A DNA stretch of 35,751 nucleotides, taken from Nostoc sp. CMAA1605. GTDB taxonomy: Bacteria > Cyanobacteriota > Cyanobacteriia > Cyanobacteriales > Nostocaceae. Positions 16,396 to 24,410 of this stretch are shown piece after piece. A program made the translations under genes and the position numbers. The notes beneath the pieces were generated by a model. The model saw only the letters and a list, made by a program, of their open reading frames with translations. It ran no database searches and was not told where the DNA came from. The DNA is taken from contig NZ_PJIZ01000065.1 in assembly GCF_021596505.1 (NCBI RefSeq), positions 1-35,751 on the forward strand, in the 5' to 3' direction. Each line of letters begins with the position of its first letter. Within the stretch, counting starts at the first letter, position 1.

Positions 16396-16806
16396 AAACA
16401 AATTATTTGGATACACGGCGACTGTTTGAGTTCTGACAACCCAGCTTTACAAGAATACCCGGATGCGCCTGCGATTTGGGTTTGGGATGATGCTTTGATA
16501 GAAGAATGGCAACTTAGTCTCAAACGGTTGACTTTTATTTATGAATGCTTGCTAGAGTTACCTGTGGAAATTCGTCGGGGTAATGTGGTGCAAGAAGTTT
16601 TAGCTTTTGCTAAAGAACATCATGCTGATTTAGTGGCTACAACTGATAGTCCTAGTCCTCGTTTTAATAATATCTGCGATGAAATTGAGCGTTCTTTAAA
16701 ATTGGAAGTGTTTGAGGTTGAACCATTTTTTGATTATGACGGATATATCGACCTCAAGCGTTTCTCTCGCTATTGGAAGGTAGCAGAAAAGTATGTTTTT
16801 GAATAA
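16390..16806 (+). CDS. Stand-alone photolyase alpha/beta (antenna-domain-like) protein
   Basis: A 138-residue Rossmann-like protein. Its start IIWIHGDCLSSDNPAL aligns with the photolyase N-terminal signature 'vWfRrDLRl.DNpAL'. AIWVWDDALIEEWQLSLKR and IRRGNVVQEVLAFAKEHHAD match the following strand and helix segments. It ends where a photolyase would continue into its linker and FAD domain. The gene just upstream encodes that FAD domain, so domain order is reversed relative to fused photolyases. The proposed ATG (16393 lies within a repeat unit; the ORF opens at 16390) has no Shine-Dalgarno, only repeat sequence upstream. It may form a complex with the FAD protein, or be an independent relic. 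Confidence 0.75.
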   Translation: MTKQIIWIHGDCLSSDNPALQEYPDAPAIWVWDDALIEEWQLSLKRLTFIYECLLELPVEIRRGNVVQEVLAFAKEHHADLVATTDSPSPRFNNICDEIERSLKLEVFEVEPFFDYDGYIDLKRFSRYWKVAEKYVFE

Positions 16807-17116
16807 TATGGGAATCCGACTTGATTATTGAAAGTACTTACATAGGTAGGGAACAGGGTAAGAATGAATAAAAGTGTACTGTTTCGACAACTTTTGGGGG
16901 AAAAATTTATGCTTGAGTATTGCTAAAGCTTGAAACCCAGATGGTATCTAACTTTCTTAATTGCTGTCTTCGTACCACTTCGCTACGCAACGCTACCGCG
17001 AACGTGGAAGTAAGCTACGCGTAGCGTCTCGTAGACAAGCAGGACGTATCCCTCCGGGAAAGCGGGTTACACGTTAGCGGCTCCTAGAGAAGTCCATTGG
17101 GGATTAGTATAAAACC
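16807..17116. other. Convergent intergenic region with dispersed GC-rich repeats
   Basis: No gene is seen. About 16970-17095 is more GC-rich than its surroundings. It contains the 12-bp palindrome GCTACGCGTAGC (17014-17025), TCCC/GGGA arms around 17050-17060 and a CGTTAGCGGCTC segment related to the 30-nt stem-loop family. It looks like a dispersed cyanobacterial repeat, lying between the convergent alpha/beta-domain and TpsB genes. Confidence 0.5.
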
Positions 17117-18877
17117 CTACAAGCCATAGCCAATACTAAAGTAAAAGCCGTTATCTTGGGCGTTTGTACCTCGGTCATCTAAATCAATTAGGGGAAGGGC
17201 GTAATCTAATCTGATATTAAGTTTCTGTGTGGGTTGGTATAGAACACCCATCCCTAAACCGGCTAAAAACTTTTGTCGTTGTAAGCTGTTGGGGTTAGTG
17301 TCCACGTTCCAGACGTAGGCTAAATCAAAGAATGGGGCGATTTGGAGGGTGGAATTACCGGACGCATCGCGCATTGTGGTAATGCGGTTTTCTAGGGTAA
17401 ATCTTAAGCCATTGTCGGCTGCACGGACGTTTTGTCGATAACCACGTACTGACTGACCACCACCGACAACAAATTGCTGGGAAGGTAATAAGGCGTTGGG
17501 TGTTAATTGTAACTCTGCTTGGGCAATTAATAGGTTATCTTGATTGAGGCGTTGGACTCGTTGAAATTGTGCCAACCAACTAAAAAAGCGTCCATCGGGT
17601 TTGGCATCATCGTTTATAGTGGCATCAAAAGCACCAATACCCAAACTCAATAGCGATCGCACTGCCCAAGCACCGCTAACATCTCTGCTAACATAATCTT
17701 GACCAAATTTAATGACACGGGTGCGGCTGTTCCCTTCATCATCGGGGCCAAATCCAAAGGGTGTCGGCCCTGCAAAAGTAAAGGTTTGCCCATCTTGGAA
17801 GGTGAAACCTAATGATAAAGCAAATTCCTCGCGGGGCGATCGCAATAATGGTTGTCTGTAGCTAATTTCGTATAGTTGCGATTCGCCACTAATCTGGAAG
17901 CTTTTAAAGGGTTGTTGAATGACTTCGTTGTTATTAATAGAAGTTCTGAGTTGTAAAGTACCATTCATCGCATTCAATGGTACTTGATAACTGAAGTCAT
18001 AAATATTTGCCCCGCCTTGGGTGGTGCGGTAGTAGGCGGCGGAAATTTCGTCACCTATTCCTGTAAGGTTGCGATAGGTGGCACTCACACCCAACCTTTC
18101 CGAACCAATGCTAGGCGGGGAATAATTATCCAGACTCAATGTCGCCTCGAAGGGGTTCGCCTCGATGACGCGTACAATTAAAATACTTTGACCTAAACCA
18201 GTCCCAGGACGTAAACTAGCTTCGACGTTGGTAAATAGGGGATCATTGCGGAGTAATCTTAATTGGTCTTCTAAACTGGCGGAAGATAGGGGTTTATTTG
18301 CACCTAATTTAATACGCGATCGCACATAATTAGGGTTTAAACGTTTTGTACCTTCAATAATAATTTTTTCTAGGCTGCCTTCAATTACTTGAATTTCCAC
18401 CACACCATTAGTGATTTTTTGGTTTCCTAAAACTGCTCTAGATGTGATGTATCCTCGATTTAAATAAAGTTGTGTAATCCTATCGGCAACGCTAGTTAAT
18501 TCCTCTAAAGTAACGGTACGCCCTTCTACAGATTTAGTCACAGAATTGAGTGTTGCGGCATCAAAAATACTACTACCTGTAACTTGAATTTTTTCTACTT
18601 GAATACTGCCAGATGTCGGTGCGGGTGTAGTTTCTGGTGTGGGGTTTGTTTGTAAAGGTGGCGATTCTGGAGTTAGAGGTGTTGGCGTTGATTGGGGTTG
18701 GGGAAAACGTTCTTGGTTACGGCTACCTTCTGGATTTGGGGCTTGTGCAGAGGCGGGATAATTCCCTAAGAAAAAAGCGAAGGTCAAAACAAGAGTTGCC
18801 GGAATGTTATTAGAAATTAAATAAAGGTAATTTGTAATTGGTAGCATTTGCACTGGGAATTTTAAAATAAGATGCAA
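17117..18877 (-). CDS. Two-partner secretion outer-membrane transporter (TpsB/ShlB/FhaC family)
   Basis: A 586-residue Omp85-superfamily protein. A hydrophobic signal-like segment (NNIPATLVLTFAFFLG) ends near ASAQA at residue ~45. A Pro/Thr-rich linker (~46-90) is followed by POTRA domains with VEKIQVTGSSIFDAATLN and IVEGSLEKIIIEGTKRLN. A beta-barrel fills residues ~230-586, including VVGGGQSVRGYRQN, the family's conserved VRGY motif, and a C-terminal FYFSIGYGL strand. It would export a large TpsA protein across the outer membrane. No TpsA with a haemagglutination N-terminal domain is in the window. It follows the CHAT-TPR gene by 49 nt and is probably co-transcribed with it. Confidence 0.93.
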   Translation of the reverse strand: MHLILKFPVQMLPITNYLYLISNNIPATLVLTFAFFLGNYPASAQAPNPEGSRNQERFPQPQSTPTPLTPESPPLQTNPTPETTPAPTSGSIQVEKIQVTGSSIFDAATLNSVTKSVEGRTVTLEELTSVADRITQLYLNRGYITSRAVLGNQKITNGVVEIQVIEGSLEKIIIEGTKRLNPNYVRSRIKLGANKPLSSASLEDQLRLLRNDPLFTNVEASLRPGTGLGQSILIVRVIEANPFEATLSLDNYSPPSIGSERLGVSATYRNLTGIGDEISAAYYRTTQGGANIYDFSYQVPLNAMNGTLQLRTSINNNEVIQQPFKSFQISGESQLYEISYRQPLLRSPREEFALSLGFTFQDGQTFTFAGPTPFGFGPDDEGNSRTRVIKFGQDYVSRDVSGAWAVRSLLSLGIGAFDATINDDAKPDGRFFSWLAQFQRVQRLNQDNLLIAQAELQLTPNALLPSQQFVVGGGQSVRGYRQNVRAADNGLRFTLENRITTMRDASGNSTLQIAPFFDLAYVWNVDTNPNSLQRQKFLAGLGMGVLYQPTQKLNIRLDYALPLIDLDDRGTNAQDNGFYFSIGYGL

Positions 18878-18926
18878 AGCTATTATTTCCTTCTTTTACC
18901 TTTTTACTTTTACCTTTTTACTTTTT

Positions 18927-21242
18927 TTAACGTGCTTCTCCTATTAATGTAAATCCAGCCCAATCTTTAGGGTGAGGATGCTGTTTCTTAGTGGTTAACA
19001 TCGCCTGGCGTAAGGCTTGGGCTTTATGAGGATTTTGTTTTAACTGTCGATAAAATTCCGTAGTGAAAACGTTTGTGGGTGTATCGGGTGCTGCCCATTG
19101 TGAAATAATCACACTGGGAACGCCAGCATTAATTAAGGCCAAAGATAAACCTAACATACCGTTGCCAATACTACCACTACCTGTCTCTCCCGCACTTAAG
19201 AAAACTAGTCTAGCTTTTAGACGCGCGCCTTTTGGTTGGGTATAGAGATTGAGGATTTCACTAGCGGTGAGGAGTCCGTTATTGTCAGCAATACTGGCTA
19301 AGGCGATCGCGCCTGGGATGCCTTGTCTTTTGGTATCATCGATGACAGCGTAAGTTGCCAAATGAATGGTTTTAGCTTTGGGTAATAATGGTAAAACATC
19401 TGCTTTGGTGGCTTTGTTACCAACTAAAGCATTAGTTTTGAAAAAATCTGCAATTTCTAAGGCTTCTTGTTCGGCATTAATTAATTGCGGTAAAGACTGT
19501 TTTTCGATTTTGGGCATAGTGGGATTACCCACCACCACTACTTTACTACCGCCTGTATTATTGCGTTTTTCTCTTGTTAATTTGAGTAGCTGAATTGATG
19601 GGATGGTAGTAATAGTATGTTTCTCAATTAAATATTTATCGTAAATATCGACTAAAGCCGGAAACGGCACAAATAATAATTCGTTTTGGGGAATAAAAAT
19701 TACTTGTTCTGTAGGATTGGATGGTAATAAATCAGCTATGGGTTTAATGAGGATTTGATTGAGTTGTAGTAATATATTTTTGTAATTAGCGGTGGGAGTT
19801 TGAGGAGTTTTTACACCCAAGGCTATAGGAGTTTGATGAATTAATTCGACAACCGAATTAAACGGAATAATCTTCTTTTGTGATGTGATATCTACTTTGC
19901 GAAATGTGATTTTACCAGTAGGCTGCATTACCCAGATATAAATTTCACTATCTTCTATTAATGAATATCTAACAATAGTTGCCTTTTGTTGTTTGGCTAT
20001 AGTTTGAATTTGGGTAATTGTTGGGACAATAATTTCTTTGGGTGCAGCTTTTAAACCACTACCGGCTGATTCTGTGGCTAAACGCATTCCCATCAAGTTT
20101 AAGATTTTCATGATGCTACTTTGTTCAGCAACTTCTAAAGCAGCTTCCGGCTGATTTTGACTGACTAAAACCTGTTCTAGTAAATTATATGTATTTGTTT
20201 GTTCAGTCGAATAATCAATAGTATTACTTAAGTTTGAGCGTAAAGTCTCCCAAGTTTTAATACTAGCTTGTAAGTTGGTTTGCGCCTCATTAATTTTACC
20301 TGACTTGAGTAAAACAAAGGCGAGATTATTGAAGGCTACGCCTTGAGTGTAAATATCTTTATTAGTTTTGGCATTATCTAATTGTTGCTGATATAATGCT
20401 AAGGCTTGGTCATATTGTTTAGCAGATGTGTAAACACGCCCCAATTGTTTAATTAATTCGGCTTTTTGGCTGGGAATTTTTGAGGTTTCTAGTTGCTGTT
20501 GGTAGAGTGCGATCGCCTGCTCGAAATTACCTTGAGTTTCATAGGTTTTGGCGATTTGCTTTAAGGTAATATTAGTTAAGGCAATATCACTAGATTGGGT
20601 AGCAATGGCTAAGACTTGTTGATAAAAATTAATCGCTGGCTGATATTGTTTTAACTCTCGATTAACTGCTGCTAAATTTTGCAGGGAGTATATTTCTAAC
20701 TGGCGATTTTTGGTATCTTGGGCAATGGCTAATTGTTGGGTATGGAAAGCAATTGCTGATTCATATTCTTTTAGTTTTTCATGTCCTACACCAACGTTAC
20801 CTAAAAATGATGCTTCTCTGGGAGGATTGCCGATTTCTTTTCTTAAGGCGGTGGCTTTTTCTCGCAGTTCTTGTGCTAGTTTTTCATCCCCAGTATAAAT
20901 ATAAGCATTACTCAAATGTTCTAACACTTGTACAGTCCCAGGTTGATCACCTGTGTTCTGCATGAAATTTAAACTTTGTTGATAAAAATTAATCGCTGTT
21001 TGATATTTACCCAGGGTGAAATGAATTTCCCCTAAGCTTAAAAGTGTGTTGGCTTGTCCGGTGCGATCGCCTAATTCTTGATATAGTTTTAGTGACTCTT
21101 TTAAGGATACTAATGCTGCGGTTAGTTGACCGTTATTGATTTGTCTATTTCCTAATCTTAGTAGTAAGTCAGCACGGTATTGGCTGGCTGGTGCGGCGGT
21201 TAGGAGTATTGCAAGGAAGATGTTGGGGAGTTTTTTAAGCAT
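18927..21242 (-). CDS. TPR-CHAT domain protein with degenerate protease site
   Basis: 771 residues from ATG 21242; positions below are for the 786-residue reading from 21287. The start gives a signal peptide (LKKLPNIFLAILLTAAPAS). TPR repeats span ~40-345. A CHAT domain, a caspase-like fold, spans ~500-786. The two catalytic motifs are altered: IHLATYAVID has Tyr646 where CHAT proteases have His (LATHG), and FLSAGETG has Gly700 where they have Cys (LSACET). The gene is otherwise intact, so it is probably a pseudoprotease, scaffold or partner in the periplasm. The TTG start at 21287 lies in a GCAATTC repeat and is less likely. TpsB-CHAT pairs are frequent in cyanobacteria. Confidence 0.93.
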   Translation of the reverse strand: MLKKLPNIFLAILLTAAPASQYRADLLLRLGNRQINNGQLTAALVSLKESLKLYQELGDRTGQANTLLSLGEIHFTLGKYQTAINFYQQSLNFMQNTGDQPGTVQVLEHLSNAYIYTGDEKLAQELREKATALRKEIGNPPREASFLGNVGVGHEKLKEYESAIAFHTQQLAIAQDTKNRQLEIYSLQNLAAVNRELKQYQPAINFYQQVLAIATQSSDIALTNITLKQIAKTYETQGNFEQAIALYQQQLETSKIPSQKAELIKQLGRVYTSAKQYDQALALYQQQLDNAKTNKDIYTQGVAFNNLAFVLLKSGKINEAQTNLQASIKTWETLRSNLSNTIDYSTEQTNTYNLLEQVLVSQNQPEAALEVAEQSSIMKILNLMGMRLATESAGSGLKAAPKEIIVPTITQIQTIAKQQKATIVRYSLIEDSEIYIWVMQPTGKITFRKVDITSQKKIIPFNSVVELIHQTPIALGVKTPQTPTANYKNILLQLNQILIKPIADLLPSNPTEQVIFIPQNELLFVPFPALVDIYDKYLIEKHTITTIPSIQLLKLTREKRNNTGGSKVVVVGNPTMPKIEKQSLPQLINAEQEALEIADFFKTNALVGNKATKADVLPLLPKAKTIHLATYAVIDDTKRQGIPGAIALASIADNNGLLTASEILNLYTQPKGARLKARLVFLSAGETGSGSIGNGMLGLSLALINAGVPSVIISQWAAPDTPTNVFTTEFYRQLKQNPHKAQALRQAMLTTKKQHPHPKDWAGFTLIGEAR

Positions 21243-21269
21243 ATTTTTTATCTCACGCAATACCAATTT

Positions 21270-21405
21270 GCAGTTCGCAGTTCGCAATTCGCAATTCGCA
21301 ATTCACTATTTTTTATGTTGTAACGGGGAATTAAACCCATAAATTTTGTTCTTTCTTTTTCCTTTTTCCTTTTTTTATCTCGCGCAAAGGCGCAAAGACG
21401 CAAAG
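21270..21405. repeat. Small tandem repeats upstream of the CHAT gene
   Basis: GCAATTC/GCAGTTC units lie at about 21270-21303, and three CGCAAAG units at 21383-21405. Both are typical dispersed cyanobacterial repeats. A polypyrimidine CTTTTTCC stretch separates them. Confidence 0.7.
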
Positions 21406-21462
21406 GAGTAGGAGAGAGTTTAGTTAGCAGCGATTTAATTTCTTTCTTTTTCCTTTTGCCTT

Positions 21463-24228
21463 TTAATCAAATCCTGGGGGTAGTTCTAAGGGTGAGAGTT
21501 TTCCTGGTTGGGAGGGGGTGGGTGATGTGGGAAGGGGTGTGGATGATGGGGATGTTGAACCAGGGGTATTACTATTTCCTGGGGTGTTTGGTTGATTTTG
21601 TGCGGTTGGGGGTGGGGGAATGACTGGGGGTGTGGGTTGTGTGCTTGGGAGTTGGGGGAGTTGGGGTTGGTTGGGGTTCGGTGTTGGGATGGGTAGTGCA
21701 AAGGTTTCAATGGTGACTGAACGACTGATTTTTTCGCCGGTGGGACTGGTAGCTTGGAGGATAATGGTTTCACTACCTGGTTGATTATTGATGGGGTAAA
21801 CTATCGTTCCATTGCGGGGAATGTTACCAGGTGCGGGTAACAATTCTGTTGTCATTTCGCTGCTACCTTCTACTTTCCAACTGAAGTTAATTGCTTGTTT
21901 GGTTTTACTTTGGGTGTCGATGGGAATTTGATATTTGGGGAGGGGTTCACTACCGTTAATTTTGAATTCGACAATTTGGCTGGGTAAGGGTTGGACTTTA
22001 ATGACATCTGTTTTTTGCGAGATGCTTGGTTTGTCAGTATCGGTTTTGGCAAATATTTGTATTTCAAAAATATAGTTACCAATGGTACTGTTTTTGGTGG
22101 GGACGCTACGGCAGGTTAATTGATTTTGTTCGTTGCGACAAAACGGTTGTAATGTGTCGGGAATTTCCCCTTGATTAAATTGATAAGTTTGCAATTCACT
22201 ATTAACTACACCTTCCGGCGATCGCCCAATTATTTGAATTTTATTAATCTTATCTAAATCGCTAATTTTCCAATTTAATCGAATTGTGTCAGCACTAATT
22301 TGTTTACCAGTTTTTAAGGTTACTGGTACTTCTTGATAGGTGGGTTTAGCGGCAGCAAATTCGAGTATTTTTGCCGGAGGCATGGGAATAATTTTGATAG
22401 TATTAGTCTTAATTGTATCTACGGCTTCTTCAGGATTTTTGCTGCTAAATGCTTGCAACTCAAAAATATAGTCTCCTGGTTTCCGCGCATCGGTGGGGAT
22501 ATTGGCACAAGTTAATGTGTTTTGTAACTGACAATATGATTTAAGTTCTGTGGGGATTTTTCCATTAAAGTTATAAACTACCGGTTGTACCGCTACTGAA
22601 CCATCGGCAAAGACTCCGGTAATAGTCAATGTTTGCAATGTTTTAGGATAGCGAATTTGCCAGTTTAAGCGAATATTGCCGTTATTAGCTTGTTGATAGG
22701 AAGCATCGGAAGATTGGAAACGGGCGATTTTTGGGGATGCGGGGGGTTTTAATAGCAACCATAGCAGAAAGGCGATCGCGGCGATACTGCCTAACACCGT
22801 TAGTATAAACAGTAATAATTGCCACCAAGGACGCGCTTCCCAAATCACTGTCCCTGGAAGGGAAGGGTTAGGTAAGGGAAATTGTTGTTGGTCTACTAAT
22901 TCAATGCGAAAGTTAAGTAAGCGTCCTGCACCAAATATTGGTCGTGACCACCATCTTACAGGTGTGATTGTCACTTGGGAAATAGCTTTTTCTCCTGGTA
23001 ATACCAGCAATACAGGGGGAGTGGTGACGTAAGTACAAATTTTATCTTCGTCTGCGGGGACTGGTGTACAGACAATTTCTCGGACGGTGTTACCTGCGTT
23101 GGTTAACCTAATTTCAAAGACTCCGGCTTTGCGGCGTACCCTTCCCACCACCGTCAACAGTTCTGCATTCAGCAAATAGGAAGGTAGAACCTGCACATAC
23201 ACCACATCTAACAGTACCAAATCAGGATTGTTAGCAGAGTATAAACGCAAAGTCGGATAGTAAATTCCCGCCGTTACCCCTAATGGGGGGTGGAATTGCA
23301 GTAAAATTTGTCCAGTTTCCCCAGGGTTGAGATTCAAACCCATATTGGGAATAATTAACCCTGCTGTTTCCAAACCTTCGGGATAGCGGATAGTGTACCA
23401 ATTATCGTCGCAGTCAGAACAAGTCAGACGAAACCTATCTACCCTATCAGAACGGTTGTGGACATTAACGCTAAGTTGCAAGATACCGCCAGGGGGAATT
23501 GGTGCAGGCGATCGCGAACTACTTGCCGGGATAACATTAAAAGTAGGGTCACTAACTCTAACAACCGTTTCAATTGCTGGTAGTACCTGGAGTTTCGCCG
23601 TGTGACGGATAGGCGTATCCTCTGGGTAATGTTCCGGCGCATCTACAACTATCACATAGTTATAGGTGCTAGGAATCGCCGTTATCGGGACATTAAATTC
23701 AAATAGCACCTCACCTATGGAATTAGGACTCAATGCCAACCTTTGATGAGGTGCATCACACCATTGAATCAACTGCGGCGATAAATCATCAATAAAAACA
23801 TTAATTAATGCACTTTCTGCACCTTTATTAGTAACTGTAATATGAATTTCAAACCGAGAACCCGCCTGTACAGCATAATCTCCTGAAGGGTTGAAAATAA
23901 TCGCTAAAGGACTACCAGGTGCTAAAACTTGCTGAATTTGTTCTTGTTGAATTCCCTGTTTTGGTGCAAGATATACACGATATTTCAGATCATCATCATG
24001 GGTAAGAACAGTTTGAATAAAATCTTGGTCAAGTAACTCGTCTAAGATATTAAGAGTTGCTTGCTGATTTAAATCTAAATGATAAGCTGCTTCAGCTAAA
24101 GTAGCCCCATCAGGTTTATTCTTTAGCATCCACTGCACGAGTTTTCGTTGTTGAGTCGGCAGAGTTAATATATCCGCCATACTCAAGCCAAGTTTAGTAT
24201 TTCTATTACGAGAATTTGTTAAAGTCAT
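21463..24228 (-). CDS. Large Ig-like membrane protein with winged-helix N-terminus, CIS-associated
   Basis: 921 residues, not assignable to one named family. Residues ~20-95 read as a winged helix (QQRKLVQWMLKN, TLAEAAYHLDL, LLDQDFIQTV). Then come NEW/COG1470-like Ig domains (~105-460), one membrane helix (LLLFILTVLGSIAAIAFLLW, ~471-490) and two to three related beta-rich domains (~500-840). A Pro/Ser/Thr-rich tail (~845-921) ends it. It is the last gene of the contractile injection baseplate cluster. The layout suggests a structural extension or membrane anchor for the machine rather than an enzyme; that role is inference. ATG 24180 (residue 17) is an alternative start. Confidence 0.8.
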   Translation of the reverse strand: MTLTNSRNRNTKLGLSMADILTLPTQQRKLVQWMLKNKPDGATLAEAAYHLDLNQQATLNILDELLDQDFIQTVLTHDDDLKYRVYLAPKQGIQQEQIQQVLAPGSPLAIIFNPSGDYAVQAGSRFEIHITVTNKGAESALINVFIDDLSPQLIQWCDAPHQRLALSPNSIGEVLFEFNVPITAIPSTYNYVIVVDAPEHYPEDTPIRHTAKLQVLPAIETVVRVSDPTFNVIPASSSRSPAPIPPGGILQLSVNVHNRSDRVDRFRLTCSDCDDNWYTIRYPEGLETAGLIIPNMGLNLNPGETGQILLQFHPPLGVTAGIYYPTLRLYSANNPDLVLLDVVYVQVLPSYLLNAELLTVVGRVRRKAGVFEIRLTNAGNTVREIVCTPVPADEDKICTYVTTPPVLLVLPGEKAISQVTITPVRWWSRPIFGAGRLLNFRIELVDQQQFPLPNPSLPGTVIWEARPWWQLLLFILTVLGSIAAIAFLLWLLLKPPASPKIARFQSSDASYQQANNGNIRLNWQIRYPKTLQTLTITGVFADGSVAVQPVVYNFNGKIPTELKSYCQLQNTLTCANIPTDARKPGDYIFELQAFSSKNPEEAVDTIKTNTIKIIPMPPAKILEFAAAKPTYQEVPVTLKTGKQISADTIRLNWKISDLDKINKIQIIGRSPEGVVNSELQTYQFNQGEIPDTLQPFCRNEQNQLTCRSVPTKNSTIGNYIFEIQIFAKTDTDKPSISQKTDVIKVQPLPSQIVEFKINGSEPLPKYQIPIDTQSKTKQAINFSWKVEGSSEMTTELLPAPGNIPRNGTIVYPINNQPGSETIILQATSPTGEKISRSVTIETFALPIPTPNPNQPQLPQLPSTQPTPPVIPPPPTAQNQPNTPGNSNTPGSTSPSSTPLPTSPTPSQPGKLSPLELPPGFD

Positions 24229-24240
24229 GATATTAAAAAT

Positions 24241-24410
24241 TGGTCAATAGTCAATAGTCATTAGTTATTAGTTATTAGTCATTAGTCATTAGTTTTTCTC
24301 CTCTCCTACCTTGTCTCCTCTTCCCAATCCCCAATTCCCAGTCATTCTTCAATTTTGAATTTTGAATTTTGAATTTAGTTAGTCCCCAATACCCAATCCC
24401 CTAACTCTTA
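24241..24410 (+). repeat. Composite repeat module between the two large Ig-like genes
   Basis: TAGTCAAT/TAGTTAT/TAGTCAT units (24243-24293), a TTTTTCTCCTCTCC spacer, CTACCTTGTCTCC (about 24306-24318), CCCAATC/CCCAGTC units, AATTTTGA units (about 24350-24375) and again CCCAATC. This is the full composite order in plus orientation. It overlaps the last codons of the 719-residue protein gene at 24401. Confidence 0.87.

Noticed and set aside
15359..16806. Single photolyase broken by a frameshift or stop
   Set aside because: The FAD half comes before the alpha/beta half, so no simple frame repair restores a normal photolyase.
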